Shown one piece after another: positions 18,568-26,091 of a DNA stretch of 64,000 nt. Source of the stretch: Aurantimicrobium sp. INA4. GTDB lineage: Bacteria; Actinomycetota; Actinomycetes; Actinomycetales; Microbacteriaceae. Below the pieces are notes generated by a model. The model ran no database searches and was not told the DNA's origin. It saw only the letters and a program-made list of their open reading frames with translations. The stretch is from contig NZ_AP027040.1 of NCBI RefSeq assembly GCF_027924525.1, positions 1,240,001-1,304,000 on the forward strand. Direction: 5' to 3'. How positions within the stretch are numbered: the stretch's first letter is position 1; each line of letters begins with the position of its first letter. A program made the position numbers and the translations under genes.

Positions 18568-19891
18568 CGCTCTCACCACCCTCGTTGGGAGGTGCCGGGG
18601 TGAAACGAAGACGATCAATACGACGCCCGTCCATGCGAACAACCTTGAATTCTCCACCAGGAACGTGGACAGTGTCTCCTTGTTCGGGGATACGACCTAA
18701 TTCACTCATTACGAAACCGGCTACGGTTTCATAGTTCTCGTTTTCTGGAACGGTAATCCCAGCGCGCTCTTCGAGTTCATCTGGTCTGAGGGACCCTGGG
18801 AAGGTGAGGTATTCGGCGGTGGAGACTACTCCTGCGCGAGAACGGTCGTGTTCATCGGCGACTTCACCGACTAGTTCTTCTACGAGGTCTTCGAGTGTGG
18901 CAATTCCTGCCGTGCCACCGTATTCGTCGACAACCATGGCCATTTGTAGGCCCTTGCCACGTAATTCGGCCAAGAGTGCATCAAGAGACATCGTGTCTGG
19001 AACACGTAATGGCTCACTCATGAGTGCGGAGACGGGAACCTCGCTGCGTCGTTCTCGGGGCACTGAGATAGCGTTCTTGACATGCACGACACCGACAACA
19101 TCGTCGAGGCTGTCTTCGGCCACTGGGAAACGGGAGAATCCCGTTTTCCGGGCCAACTCAAGAACTGCTCGAGCTGAATCTCCTGGTTCTAAAGATTCAA
19201 TTCGCAAGCGCGGGGTCATGACGTCACTGGCGGAGAGCTCGCTGAATGCAAGAGTCTTGCCCAGCAGGGTTGCCGTATCAGCTTCCAGAGCACCCTCACT
19301 AGCTGACCGTCGCAGGAGTGAGGAGAGTTCCTCAGCAGAACGAGCCCCGGAGAGCTCCTCTTTGGGTTCTAAACCGAATCCTCGCAATACCGAATTGGAT
19401 AGTCCGTTGAGGAAAGCAATAACAGGTTTGAATAGAAACGTGAACGCGGTTTGAAAAGGGATAACTACTTTGGCAGTTGCTTGAGGAATTGCCAAAGCAA
19501 AGTTCTTAGGGACGAGTTCACCAATAATCATGGAGAGCACTGTGGCAATAACCACAGCACTCACACCTGCAACGGTTCTAATGACAGCCTCATTCCAGCC
19601 GAGTGCTGAAAGTGGCTGAAACAGCAATGCAGAGAGCGCTGGTTCCATCAAGAAACCCGTGAGCAGGGTTGTGAGGGTAATTCCCAATTGCGCGCTTGAG
19701 AGGTGCGTTGACGTGATCGTCAACGCCTTGATGGTCATGCTGAGACCTTTGACGCCTCGCTCCCTCTGTGCCTCAAGTTCAGGGCGATCGAGATTGACCA
19801 GGGCAAACTCTGCTGCGACAAAGAAACCGGTTCCTACGGTCAGCAAAAGACCAAAACCGAATGCAATCCATTCGCTAGCCACCAAGACCAC
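18560..19891 (-). CDS. CNNM/CorC-type membrane protein with CBS and CorC_HlyC domains (first paralog)
   Basis: This protein of about 443 residues has a DUF21 membrane domain (TGFFVAAEFALVNLDRPELE, SAQLGITLTTLLTG, IGELVPKNFALA), two CBS motifs (ARAVLELARKTGFSRFPV and LDALLAELRGKGLQMAMVVDEYGG) and a C-terminal CorC_HlyC domain with VAGFVMSELGRIPEQGD. It probably exports or senses divalent metal. The start is uncertain: a run of GTG/TTG codons at 19894-19882 follows a GAGAG stretch. The open frame extends to 19960, but those residues do not look conserved. It heads the unit CNNM-CNNM-nnrD-GT87-galU. Confidence 0.9.
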   Translation of the reverse strand: MVLVASEWIAFGFGLLLTVGTGFFVAAEFALVNLDRPELEAQRERGVKGLSMTIKALTITSTHLSSAQLGITLTTLLTGFLMEPALSALLFQPLSALGWNEAVIRTVAGVSAVVIATVLSMIIGELVPKNFALAIPQATAKVVIPFQTAFTFLFKPVIAFLNGLSNSVLRGFGLEPKEELSGARSAEELSSLLRRSASEGALEADTATLLGKTLAFSELSASDVMTPRLRIESLEPGDSARAVLELARKTGFSRFPVAEDSLDDVVGVVHVKNAISVPRERRSEVPVSALMSEPLRVPDTMSLDALLAELRGKGLQMAMVVDEYGGTAGIATLEDLVEELVGEVADEHDRSRAGVVSTAEYLTFPGSLRPDELEERAGITVPENENYETVAGFVMSELGRIPEQGDTVHVPGGEFKVVRMDGRRIDRLRFTPAPPNEGGESDE

Positions 19892-20002
19892 CACGCTCTC
19901 GGCGTGAGTGAGACAGAATAATGTCGTGGTTTCGGGCTCGCGGGGGGTCATCCATTGCACTTGTAGTTTAGCGAAGTTGCTGAGTAAAGCCTCTCAACGA
20001 TG

Positions 20003-21499
20003 CTATGACAGGCTGACAAACCTCAACGGAACTTCAATAGACACATCTGTACCACCCTCTGGTGCTGGGCCCCATTCGATACTGCCACTGAGCTCGCCTT
20101 GGATGAGTGTTTTCACAATCTGTGTACCCAGGCCATCACCGATTTCACCTTCTGGTAGGCCCGTTCCGTTATCAACGATGTGAACGCTGAGAGCTTCATC
20201 AGTGCGGTTGGCTTCAATGATGACTGTTCCCTCACGGCCTGCAAGGCCGTGCTCAACTGCATTGGTCACGAGCTCTGTAAGAGCAAGTGCCAGCGGTGTG
20301 GCATATTCGCTCGGGAGAACACCGAAGCTTCCAGAAAGTCTGGGGTGAACGGTGGTGCCGTGAATGGCGGCAACTTCAGCGCTGAGCATCAGTACTCGGT
20401 TGAAGACATCATCGAAGTCCACATTTTGACTCAGGCCCTCAGACAAGGTGTCGTGGACCACTGCGATGGAGGCAACGCGTCGCATTGCCTGGGTAAGTGC
20501 TTCACGTGCTTCGTCAGACTGTGTTCTGCGAGCTTGGATACGCAACAGTGATGCCACCGTTTGTAGGTTGTTCTTTACTCGGTGGTGAATCTCGCGGATT
20601 GTTGCATCCTTAGTGATGAGTTCCATCTCTTGGTTTCGAAGCTCAGTGACATCACGGCAGAGCACAATCGCTCCGGTTCGCTCACCGAGGTGGCGAATAG
20701 GGATTGTGCGAAGAGAGATGGTTACTCCCCTGGCTTCAATATCTGCCCGCCACGGTGCACGACCGGTGACAACGACGGGTAATGACTCATCGACGTTGAT
20801 TTTTCCGGTCAAAACACGAGTAGTGACCTCTGCGAGGGTTTCACCCTCGAGCTCATCATTAAAGCCGATGCGGTTGAAAGCAGAAAGTGCGTTGGGGCTG
20901 GCGAAGGTGACCACACCGTCGACATCCAGACGGATCAAACCATCTGTGGCACGCGGTGCACCACGCCTCGGTGAGGGTGCTGCATCTAAGTCAGGAAAAT
21001 CACCTGTGGCGATCATGTCGAAGAGATCATTAGCGCAGGAATTGAAAGTCAATTCCTGACGACTAGGAGAGCGACTCTCGGACAGGTTTGTGTGCAGGGA
21101 GATGACGGCAATAGGGCTTGTTGGTGCCGGGTCGCTTGATCCCTGGCGGACACGGCGCACGACCGGAACGGCACGAACTCGTGTGGGGGTTTCTTCGTAC
21201 CACGCAGGTGAAGAAGATTCGATAATGGCAGAAGTTTCATAGGCTTCACTGACCTGAGCACGCCACTCCGCTTTGATTTTCTGCCCTACAAAGTCGCGAT
21301 AAAACAAGGTTGCTGAGCTAGATGGGCGGGCATGTGACACGGCAACAAAAGAGCCATCTGTTGTGGGAGCCCACAACACAATGTCGGCAAAGGCGAGGTC
21401 AGCGATGAGCTGCCAGTCACCAATAAGCATGTGAAGCCATTCAATATCGGCGGCTGAGCCAATTCCTTGAGCTTCCATGATGTTGCTGAGAGTCGACAT
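20003..21499 (-). CDS. pdtaS: Sensor histidine kinase, PdtaS type
   Basis: This 498-residue soluble kinase has an N-terminal GAF-like domain (about 1-150), a PAS domain (about 185-290), an HisKA_2 dimerisation domain with REIHHRVKNNLQTVASLLRI (phospho-acceptor His305 or His306), and a HATPase with LTELVTNAVEHG and a DNGTGLPE box. In mycobacteria PdtaS signals to PdtaR, an RNA-binding ANTAR regulator, in response to copper, NO or cell-wall stress. No ANTAR gene is in the window. The ATG lies 6 bases after a TAGGCT hexamer in a promoter shared with the divergent esterase. Confidence 0.94.
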   Translation of the reverse strand: MSTLSNIMEAQGIGSAADIEWLHMLIGDWQLIADLAFADIVLWAPTTDGSFVAVSHARPSSSATLFYRDFVGQKIKAEWRAQVSEAYETSAIIESSSPAWYEETPTRVRAVPVVRRVRQGSSDPAPTSPIAVISLHTNLSESRSPSRQELTFNSCANDLFDMIATGDFPDLDAAPSPRRGAPRATDGLIRLDVDGVVTFASPNALSAFNRIGFNDELEGETLAEVTTRVLTGKINVDESLPVVVTGRAPWRADIEARGVTISLRTIPIRHLGERTGAIVLCRDVTELRNQEMELITKDATIREIHHRVKNNLQTVASLLRIQARRTQSDEAREALTQAMRRVASIAVVHDTLSEGLSQNVDFDDVFNRVLMLSAEVAAIHGTTVHPRLSGSFGVLPSEYATPLALALTELVTNAVEHGLAGREGTVIIEANRTDEALSVHIVDNGTGLPEGEIGDGLGTQIVKTLIQGELSGSIEWGPAPEGGTDVSIEVPLRFVSLS

Positions 21500-21504
21500 A
21501 CCTC

Positions 21505-21511
21505 TAGCCTA
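21505..21511. promoter_or_regulatory. Shared bidirectional -10 heptamer TAGCCTA
   Basis: TAGCCT on the + strand is exactly 6 bases before the esterase ATG (21517). TAGGCT on the - strand is exactly 6 bases before the pdtaS ATG (21499). The whole intergenic region is 17 bases, so one heptamer appears to be the -10 element for both genes. Confidence 0.65.
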
Positions 21512-21516
21512 GAGTC

Positions 21517-22557
21517 ATGCGTAAGAAGTGGTTGTGGCGGACACTAGCTGTTCTCGCCGGGATTGTGGTGGTGACTGTTGTGGCATTTACGGTAAGCCCT
21601 TGGCCCAGTGCTTTGATTATTCGCCAGGTGTTCCAAGATGGCGCGAAAAAAGTAGCGGCCATCATGGAGCCCTATGCGCCCACCAGCGGTGTTGATTCTG
21701 TCTTGGACGTCCAATATGCCGAAGGCTCAACTGAGCCCTACGTCACACCATCTAGCTTTACGCAACTAGACGTGTTTTATCCCACTGGAACGACTGAGCC
21801 CTTAGGAACAGTTATTTGGACTCATGGTGGCGCATGGATTTCAGGTAACAAGTCCAATGACCGCAGTTACTTTGAAATATTGGCTTCAAAGGGTTACACC
21901 GTTGTCGGTCTCAACTACACCTATGGGCCTGAGGCGCAGTATCCCACTGCAGTTTTTGAACTCAACCAAGCACACAAGTTTTTGCTGGAGAACTCAGACA
22001 AATTCCACATCAACCCTGATGCAATCGTGCTCGCAGGTGACTCTGCCGGAGCCCAGCTCACCAGCCAACTGGCCACCATCATTACCAAGCCTTCCTATGC
22101 CGCTGGCATGAAAATCACTCCTGCTCTCTCACCCGAGCAACTCCAAGGTGTTGTTCTCAACTGTGGCGTATATGAAGTGACGTCACTTCTGGGACAAAAG
22201 GGAATCTTGGGCTGGGGCGATGACGCATCGCTGTGGGCCTACACAGGAGACCGAGATCTGGTTAACTCCGCAGCTGTTGCTGAAATGTCCACCATTCATC
22301 ACGTGGATGGAAACTTCCCGGAAACCTATATCTCTGGCGGTAATGCTGATCCACTCACGGCGGAGAACTCTAAGCCTTTCGCTGCAAAGCTGCAGTCACT
22401 GGGCGTAAACGTCACGGAACTGTTTTGGCCGGATGACTACACACCGCCACTTCCGCATGAATATCAATTCAGGCTGAATCTTGATGCTGCTCAAACGGCA
22501 TTGACGCAAACGCTTGCTTTCTTGGACGAGAGAATCGGTTCTTCTTCTGCCCAGTAA
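21517..22557 (+). CDS. Membrane-anchored alpha/beta-hydrolase (HSL/carboxylesterase type)
   Basis: The 346-residue protein has one N-terminal hydrophobic segment (about 8-28) that should anchor it outside the membrane. The hydrolase domain has THGGAWISG (oxyanion loop), GDSAGAQL (nucleophile Ser), GNADPLT (Asp) and LPHEYQF (His). The substrate is unknown; an ester of a lipid or envelope component is likely from the location. Its last 89 bases overlap the convergent ATPase gene. Confidence 0.88.
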   Translation: MRKKWLWRTLAVLAGIVVVTVVAFTVSPWPSALIIRQVFQDGAKKVAAIMEPYAPTSGVDSVLDVQYAEGSTEPYVTPSSFTQLDVFYPTGTTEPLGTVIWTHGGAWISGNKSNDRSYFEILASKGYTVVGLNYTYGPEAQYPTAVFELNQAHKFLLENSDKFHINPDAIVLAGDSAGAQLTSQLATIITKPSYAAGMKITPALSPEQLQGVVLNCGVYEVTSLLGQKGILGWGDDASLWAYTGDRDLVNSAAVAEMSTIHHVDGNFPETYISGGNADPLTAENSKPFAAKLQSLGVNVTELFWPDDYTPPLPHEYQFRLNLDAAQTALTQTLAFLDERIGSSSAQ

Positions 22558-23362
22558 CAGGCGCGCTGTGTGAAAGCACGCCTGCAATCTCAACAAACCT
22601 CTTGCGTAGCTTGCTCGTGTGAGCCGACATACTCAACGGTTTTCCGCTTGCATAGCTGGCGTTGAGAGCTTTCTCATCCAGAGGCAGCTCGTACACCTCG
22701 TGCAAACCAGCAAAACGGCTCAGTGTTTCTGCCGCATGGGAACTACCTCTGGGATCTAATCCAGGTCTGACCTTATTGACCACAATCAAACGCAGTGACT
22801 GCGGAAACAAGTCAACGAGGACATCGTGGGCACGGATAAACCTGGCAATACCCAGTGCATCAGCACTTGCAACCTCCACAATGCAATCAGCATGCTTCAA
22901 CACCGTGAGTGTTGCCGCGTTACGCCTGGGCGCGAAGAGATCACTTGTGATCTCTTCATCTGTTTCCAGATTGAAACCCACATCAACAACCACCGCATCA
23001 AAGGCTTCAGCAGCGCAGCTCAGAACAAGCTTCACCCGCTCTGCTGTGAGCTCAGGCCACCTGTCTGTTCTGGTTATCCCGGAGAGAACACGTAAGTTTC
23101 CTACTGAGGTTGACACGTGGTGAGTGAGGTTTTCTATGTCCTGTGCTGTGAGAGTCCCTGACTCTGCCAAACGGCATGCTGCAGCTAAACCTGCCGCTTC
23201 ATCGATGATGCCAAGTGTGGGAGCAATGGCTCCGCCATAGCTATCAGCATCAATGAGAAGCACTGACTGACCCAATTCAGCTAGCTCAGCTGCCAGATTG
23301 ATGGCAACGGTGGTTCGACCTGGTGCTCCTGTTGGCCCCCACACAGCAATGAGCAGGCTCAT
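22469..23362 (-). CDS. CpaE/TadZ-like P-loop ATPase (ParA/MinD superfamily)
   Basis: The 297-residue protein has the SIMIBI fold: an altered Walker A near residues 9-19 (GPTGAPGRTT), LLIDADSYGG as the switch/Walker A' strand and VVVDVGF as Walker B. Both lysines of the classic KGGxGKT motif are replaced (Thr and Arg), as in TadZ/CpaE proteins that have weak or no ATPase activity and act as localisation factors. The ATGA overlap with the SAF-domain gene ties the two. No TadA/CpaF motor, secretin or pilin gene is in the window. The 3' end overlaps the esterase gene antisense by 89 bases. Confidence 0.85.
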   Translation of the reverse strand: MSLLIAVWGPTGAPGRTTVAINLAAELAELGQSVLLIDADSYGGAIAPTLGIIDEAAGLAAACRLAESGTLTAQDIENLTHHVSTSVGNLRVLSGITRTDRWPELTAERVKLVLSCAAEAFDAVVVDVGFNLETDEEITSDLFAPRRNAATLTVLKHADCIVEVASADALGIARFIRAHDVLVDLFPQSLRLIVVNKVRPGLDPRGSSHAAETLSRFAGLHEVYELPLDEKALNASYASGKPLSMSAHTSKLRKRFVEIAGVLSHSAPVTGQKKNRFSRPRKQAFASMPFEQHQDSA

Positions 23363-23970
23363 GAGCTCTTCCCGCGGGTTGGGACGAGGGAAAGAGCATC
23401 ACCATTGGCTTGAGACTCTAGGAGAGCAGCGACCTTGTTTTGTGGGACCACGAGTTCGACCCGCACTCCCCCGTTAGATGCTGCCAAACCGGTTGCCTCG
23501 GTGATGTGTGCAATCTGAGCACCAGAGATGATGACGGATGGTGGGCCGAAGACGCCCTGGCCCGCCGCCATCGATGCCCAGACATCCACAGAAGTGCCGA
23601 CCACAGCTTCTGACGCAAGTGGAACGTCAAGCTGGACCACCACATTCGTGGTCGCGACCTGCTTGGCTGTTCCCACTGCGCTGACCGGAACAAGCTCCCC
23701 AGCACCAACGGCTTTGGTCACCACTGATCCAGGTGTGAAGGCGTTTGCGGTGAGGTAGGAGGTTCCAGAGCTACCAAGCTTTACATCTGTGAGAACGAGG
23801 TCGTTCTTGTCGAGGACGTGGCCTGGTGTGAGCGTTTTTGAGGCAACATAAACCGCGGTGGTGCTCTCTGTTGCCGTGACGAGAGCAAAGCCCCCCAGTG
23901 CTGCGCCCACAACGAGCGCTAATCCGATAAAGAGTCGCATGTCGAGGCGACGTGTCTTTGTGTGAGTCAT
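23359..23970 (-). CDS. SAF-domain protein, CpaB/RcpC-like
   Basis: The 203-residue protein has one N-terminal membrane helix (about 11-30), then an SAF domain: VYVASKTLTPGHVLDKNDLVL and GSVVTKAVGAGELVPVSAV are the typical repeats. CpaB/FlgA proteins with this fold act at the cell surface in pilus or flagellar assembly. I chose ATG 23970 because the upstream part of the open frame (to 24264) runs through the divergent HTH gene. The start codon touches a 15-base palindrome that could cover the ribosome binding site. Confidence 0.85.
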   Translation of the reverse strand: MTHTKTRRLDMRLFIGLALVVGAALGGFALVTATESTTAVYVASKTLTPGHVLDKNDLVLTDVKLGSSGTSYLTANAFTPGSVVTKAVGAGELVPVSAVGTAKQVATTNVVVQLDVPLASEAVVGTSVDVWASMAAGQGVFGPPSVIISGAQIAHITEATGLAASNGGVRVELVVPQNKVAALLESQANGDALSLVPTRGKSS

Positions 23971-23985
23971 GAGAAGAATCTTCTC
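23971..23985. repeat. 15-base palindrome abutting the cpaB-like start codon
   Basis: GAGAAGA and TCTTCTC flank one central base directly next to the ATG. It contains the only purine-rich stretch that could act as a ribosome binding site, so folding or protein binding here could control translation or transcription. Confidence 0.4.
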
Positions 23986-24010
23986 GAAAGCTTGTGAGGA
24001 CTGAAGAAAG

Positions 24011-24019
24011 TTATCCACA
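24011..24019 (+). promoter_or_regulatory. Perfect DnaA-box consensus
   Basis: TTATCCACA matches the actinobacterial and E. coli DnaA-box consensus. It lies in the intergenic region between the SAF-domain gene and the HTH gene. A second copy is at 25045. Confidence 0.45.
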
Positions 24020-24057
24020 GATTTTTCCCTGCCAGGTTTTTGAGTCTCGTATTTTCC

Positions 24058-24063
24058 TAGTCT
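24058..24063 (+). promoter_or_regulatory. Candidate leaderless -10 element of the HTH gene
   Basis: TAGTCT is 6 bases before ATG 24070. Confidence 0.5.
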
Positions 24064-24069
24064 GGGAAC

Positions 24070-24339
24070 ATGAATGATTTTGGCTCTACTGACGTGAATA
24101 CTGACCGTTTTCTTACCGCGACCGAAGCAGCAGAACTCTTGAAAGTTTCTGTTGCCGATGTGCATGAACTCATCAACTCTGGTGAGCTCCAGGCATTCCA
24201 AGTGGGGAGCCGCGGTCCCTGGCGGATAGAACACGACATTCTTGAGCTGTTTATTGCTGAGCAATACGAGATTTCACGTCGCAGCGCCATGTGGAACAAC
24301 TCATCTTTGGCCTCAGCTAACAACATCACTGATTTCTAA
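24070..24339 (+). CDS. Excisionase-like helix-turn-helix protein
   Basis: This 89-residue protein has a winged HTH of the MerR/excisionase (HTH_17) type: FLTATEAAELLKVSVADVHELINSGELQAFQVGS followed by PWRIEHDILELFI. It has no integrase or phage gene nearby, and such stand-alone proteins are common actinobacterial chromosomal regulators (BldC-like). The C-terminal 20 residues (SRRSAMWNNSSLAS) are extra. It is divergent from the CpaB/CpaE-like pair and is a candidate regulator of it, which is inference. Confidence 0.85.
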   Translation: MNDFGSTDVNTDRFLTATEAAELLKVSVADVHELINSGELQAFQVGSRGPWRIEHDILELFIAEQYEISRRSAMWNNSSLASANNITDF

Positions 24340-24350
24340 AGCTTCCCCAT

Positions 24351-24394
24351 CAAGAAGGGCTTCCCGAATTTGTCGGGAAGCCCTTCTTGCTTTT
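24351..24394. terminator. Strong rho-independent terminator
   Basis: A perfect 17-base-pair stem (24351-24367 with 24373-24389) with a 5-base loop is followed by CTTTTT. It lies between the convergent HTH and Sm-like genes and can serve the + strand gene; the A-poor left flank makes the - strand use weaker. Confidence 0.88.
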
Positions 24395-24412
24395 TCCTGA
24401 AATTCACGGAGC

Positions 24413-25003
24413 TCATTCGATACGGACGTAGAGAACCTCATTCAAGGCGCAGATGATCATGCCCTGTGATGTGCGCAGATCAAGGTGGTCATGCCCCACA
24501 TGATCGATTATTCCTCTGAATGTTTCTGCAGCTGTGTAGACATAAACAGGCTTGCGTCTGCGGCCAATATCTCGAAGCACGAATGCCAGGTTGACCTTCT
24601 GAGCCAGCCGGGGGCGTGAGGAAAGAGCTTCCAAGGCGCTATCTGTGACCTCGCCAACCTGATTACCTAGGCTAAGTCGTTCAAGTTCGTTGGGAATTCG
24701 AAGTGATCTCACTGCCTGCAAGGCAACGATGAGTGCGCCGTGGAGCTCCTGTGGGCCTTCAACCTCGAGCGCGGTCCAGTCTTTGCCCACGTTCTTGATT
24801 GAGCCAGATATTTCGCGACCATCCTTCAGATTCAGTGAAATAGTGATCTTCTCTTGAGCGCCTTGGAGTGCGATCAGGCGGTCTCGAAGCGTCAGCTTAG
24901 AACGTCTCTCGCGCTCCTCATCTTCGAGGCGGTTGAGCACTTCTGCATCCAGTTCTCGCTCGAGCTGACTTTCTAAATCATGAAAGAGGTTATCTAAGGT
25001 CAT
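24413..25003 (-). CDS. Conserved hypothetical protein with two Sm-like repeats
   Basis: I do not recognise a named family. The 196-residue protein begins with an acidic, coiled-coil-prone helix (about 3-46). Two related beta-rich segments then occur at about 53-103 and 153-195. They align as GxIxxVGxDxxxL, a gap, then ALxxVxxxRI (ISGSIKNVGKDWTAL with ALQAVRSLRI, and FRGIIDHVGHDHLDL with ALNEVLYVRI). The pattern is that of an Sm/LSm barrel present twice, linked by a helical region. RNA binding is therefore possible but inferred. ATG 25003 is chosen over an upstream in-frame ATG at 25054. A TACCTT hexamer is 8 bases upstream. Confidence 0.8.
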   Translation of the reverse strand: MTLDNLFHDLESQLERELDAEVLNRLEDEERERRSKLTLRDRLIALQGAQEKITISLNLKDGREISGSIKNVGKDWTALEVEGPQELHGALIVALQAVRSLRIPNELERLSLGNQVGEVTDSALEALSSRPRLAQKVNLAFVLRDIGRRRKPVYVYTAAETFRGIIDHVGHDHLDLRTSQGMIICALNEVLYVRIE

Positions 25004-25044
25004 AGTGAGCGAAGGTAGGAACCGAAGCTGAGAATCTGCTGGAG

Positions 25045-25053
25045 TTATCCACA
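25045..25053 (+). promoter_or_regulatory. Second perfect DnaA-box consensus
   Basis: TTATCCACA lies between the divergent Sm-like and Rv3235-family genes, 1,034 bases from the first box and in the same orientation. Confidence 0.45.
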
Positions 25054-25104
25054 TCTTTCCTGAGAATTAGACTTTTGGTCTATTTGCTATGTCACAGTGT
25101 TTTC

Positions 25105-25530
25105 ATGACAACAGCACAAGCTCTCAACACACGCAGTTCCCTCTTCGACCAGGATGACTACTTTGGGTACCAGCCGACCGCTACGTCTGCACTGCCCGAC
25201 CCGCAACCGATGGTGGAGAACCTTGCTCGCTCCGTCATGGAAATTCTCGCTGGGTGCCGAGAGCTTGACCAGATAGCTCGCTGGGTGAGCGATGAGGTGT
25301 ATCGCACCCTCCTCAAACGCGTCCATATTTCCCGCCGAGCGCGGGCCGTCAAGAAAATGCCCGCAGTGCGCCCTACCTTTGGCTTAGGTCGCACCATCAT
25401 AACCAACCCCACCGATGGTGTTGTGGAATCGGTTGTGATTGTTCACGGCAAAGCCCGCACACGTTCAATAGCGATCAGGCTCGAAGGTATTGATGGAAGG
25501 TGGCGTGCGACCGCAATCCACGTTCTCTAA
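25105..25530 (+). CDS. Rv3235-family conserved actinobacterial protein
   Basis: This 141-residue protein has a helical core (MVENLARSVMEILAGCRELDQIARWVSDEVYRTL region) and a beta-rich end (VVIVHGKARTRSIAIRLEGIDGRWRATAIHVL). This matches the small Rv3235-type family found next to secA in actinobacteria, where it is also of unknown function; a SecB-like or NTF2-like role has been suggested only by gene position. The residues WV.DEVY..L.RR and the terminal GRWRATAIHVL are the recognisable signature. ATG 25105 is preferred over a TTG at 25075. It overlaps the convergent membrane-protein gene by 4 bases. Confidence 0.85.
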   Translation: MTTAQALNTRSSLFDQDDYFGYQPTATSALPDPQPMVENLARSVMEILAGCRELDQIARWVSDEVYRTLLKRVHISRRARAVKKMPAVRPTFGLGRTIITNPTDGVVESVVIVHGKARTRSIAIRLEGIDGRWRATAIHVL

Positions 25531-26042
25531 ACCAGAACGGGTTTTTCTTTGTTGTATCGAACAAAGAGCATGCCAACCCGAAATGCTGATTCGCTCACGA
25601 TCAACAACAGGCCAGCCGTGATCAAGAGGCTCACCGCATAGTTGGAAAAGGTGCTGTTCTCCGACACCGTTTTTACGACAACAAGGAAAACTAAGGCCAG
25701 GTACTCGGCTCCGCTGTTTCGCACGACCACAGCTTTTTTCTCTGGGAGTGGGCGAACCCACATAATTCGTGTTCGATAGCGAGCAAAGATGTAGCCACAA
25801 ACAACACCGATTCCTCCAGCAGCCCAGTGAAGCGGGTCTTTGGTGAGGTCATCCCAGAGCACGATTCCAATAAAGAGCACTTCAAAAACAGGGTCAAAAA
25901 TGGCCAGCCAGAGAAGACTGACATATTCACGTTTGGGAAGGTGGAGAACCTTCTTGCCATAATTGCGAGCTTTGAGATCGAAAATGATCATCACGACTAT
26001 CAGTGGTGACAACCACAGAAGCAACAGCCAATCATTCTCCAT
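25527..26042 (-). CDS. Hypothetical membrane protein
   Basis: The 171-residue protein has five hydrophobic segments (about 5-20, 43-64, 72-88, 109-125, 132-155). Charged loops contain KARNYGKKVLHLPKREYV and RYRTRIMWVRPLPEKKAVVV. I recognise no family. The ATG is 6 bases after a TAAGCT hexamer. Confidence 0.7.
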   Translation of the reverse strand: MENDWLLLLWLSPLIVVMIIFDLKARNYGKKVLHLPKREYVSLLWLAIFDPVFEVLFIGIVLWDDLTKDPLHWAAGGIGVVCGYIFARYRTRIMWVRPLPEKKAVVVRNSGAEYLALVFLVVVKTVSENSTFSNYAVSLLITAGLLLIVSESAFRVGMLFVRYNKEKPVLV

Positions 26043-26048
26043 GGCAGA

Positions 26049-26054
26049 AGCTTA
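26049..26054 (-). promoter_or_regulatory. Candidate leaderless -10 element of the membrane-protein gene
   Basis: TAAGCT on the - strand ends 6 bases before the ATG at 26042. Confidence 0.45.
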
Positions 26055-26091
26055 GCCCTGGAGTTAGTAGCTCAAGAAAAAGAAAAAGGAG

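Noticed and set aside
23971..24264. N-terminal extension of the cpaB-like open frame up to 24264
   Set aside because: It runs antisense through the HTH gene, and the residues before Met at 23970 do not resemble a SAF-domain protein or signal.
24070..24339. Excisionase-like gene as a sign of a mobile element
   Set aside because: No integrase, attachment repeat or phage gene nearby; the neighbours are conserved chromosomal genes.
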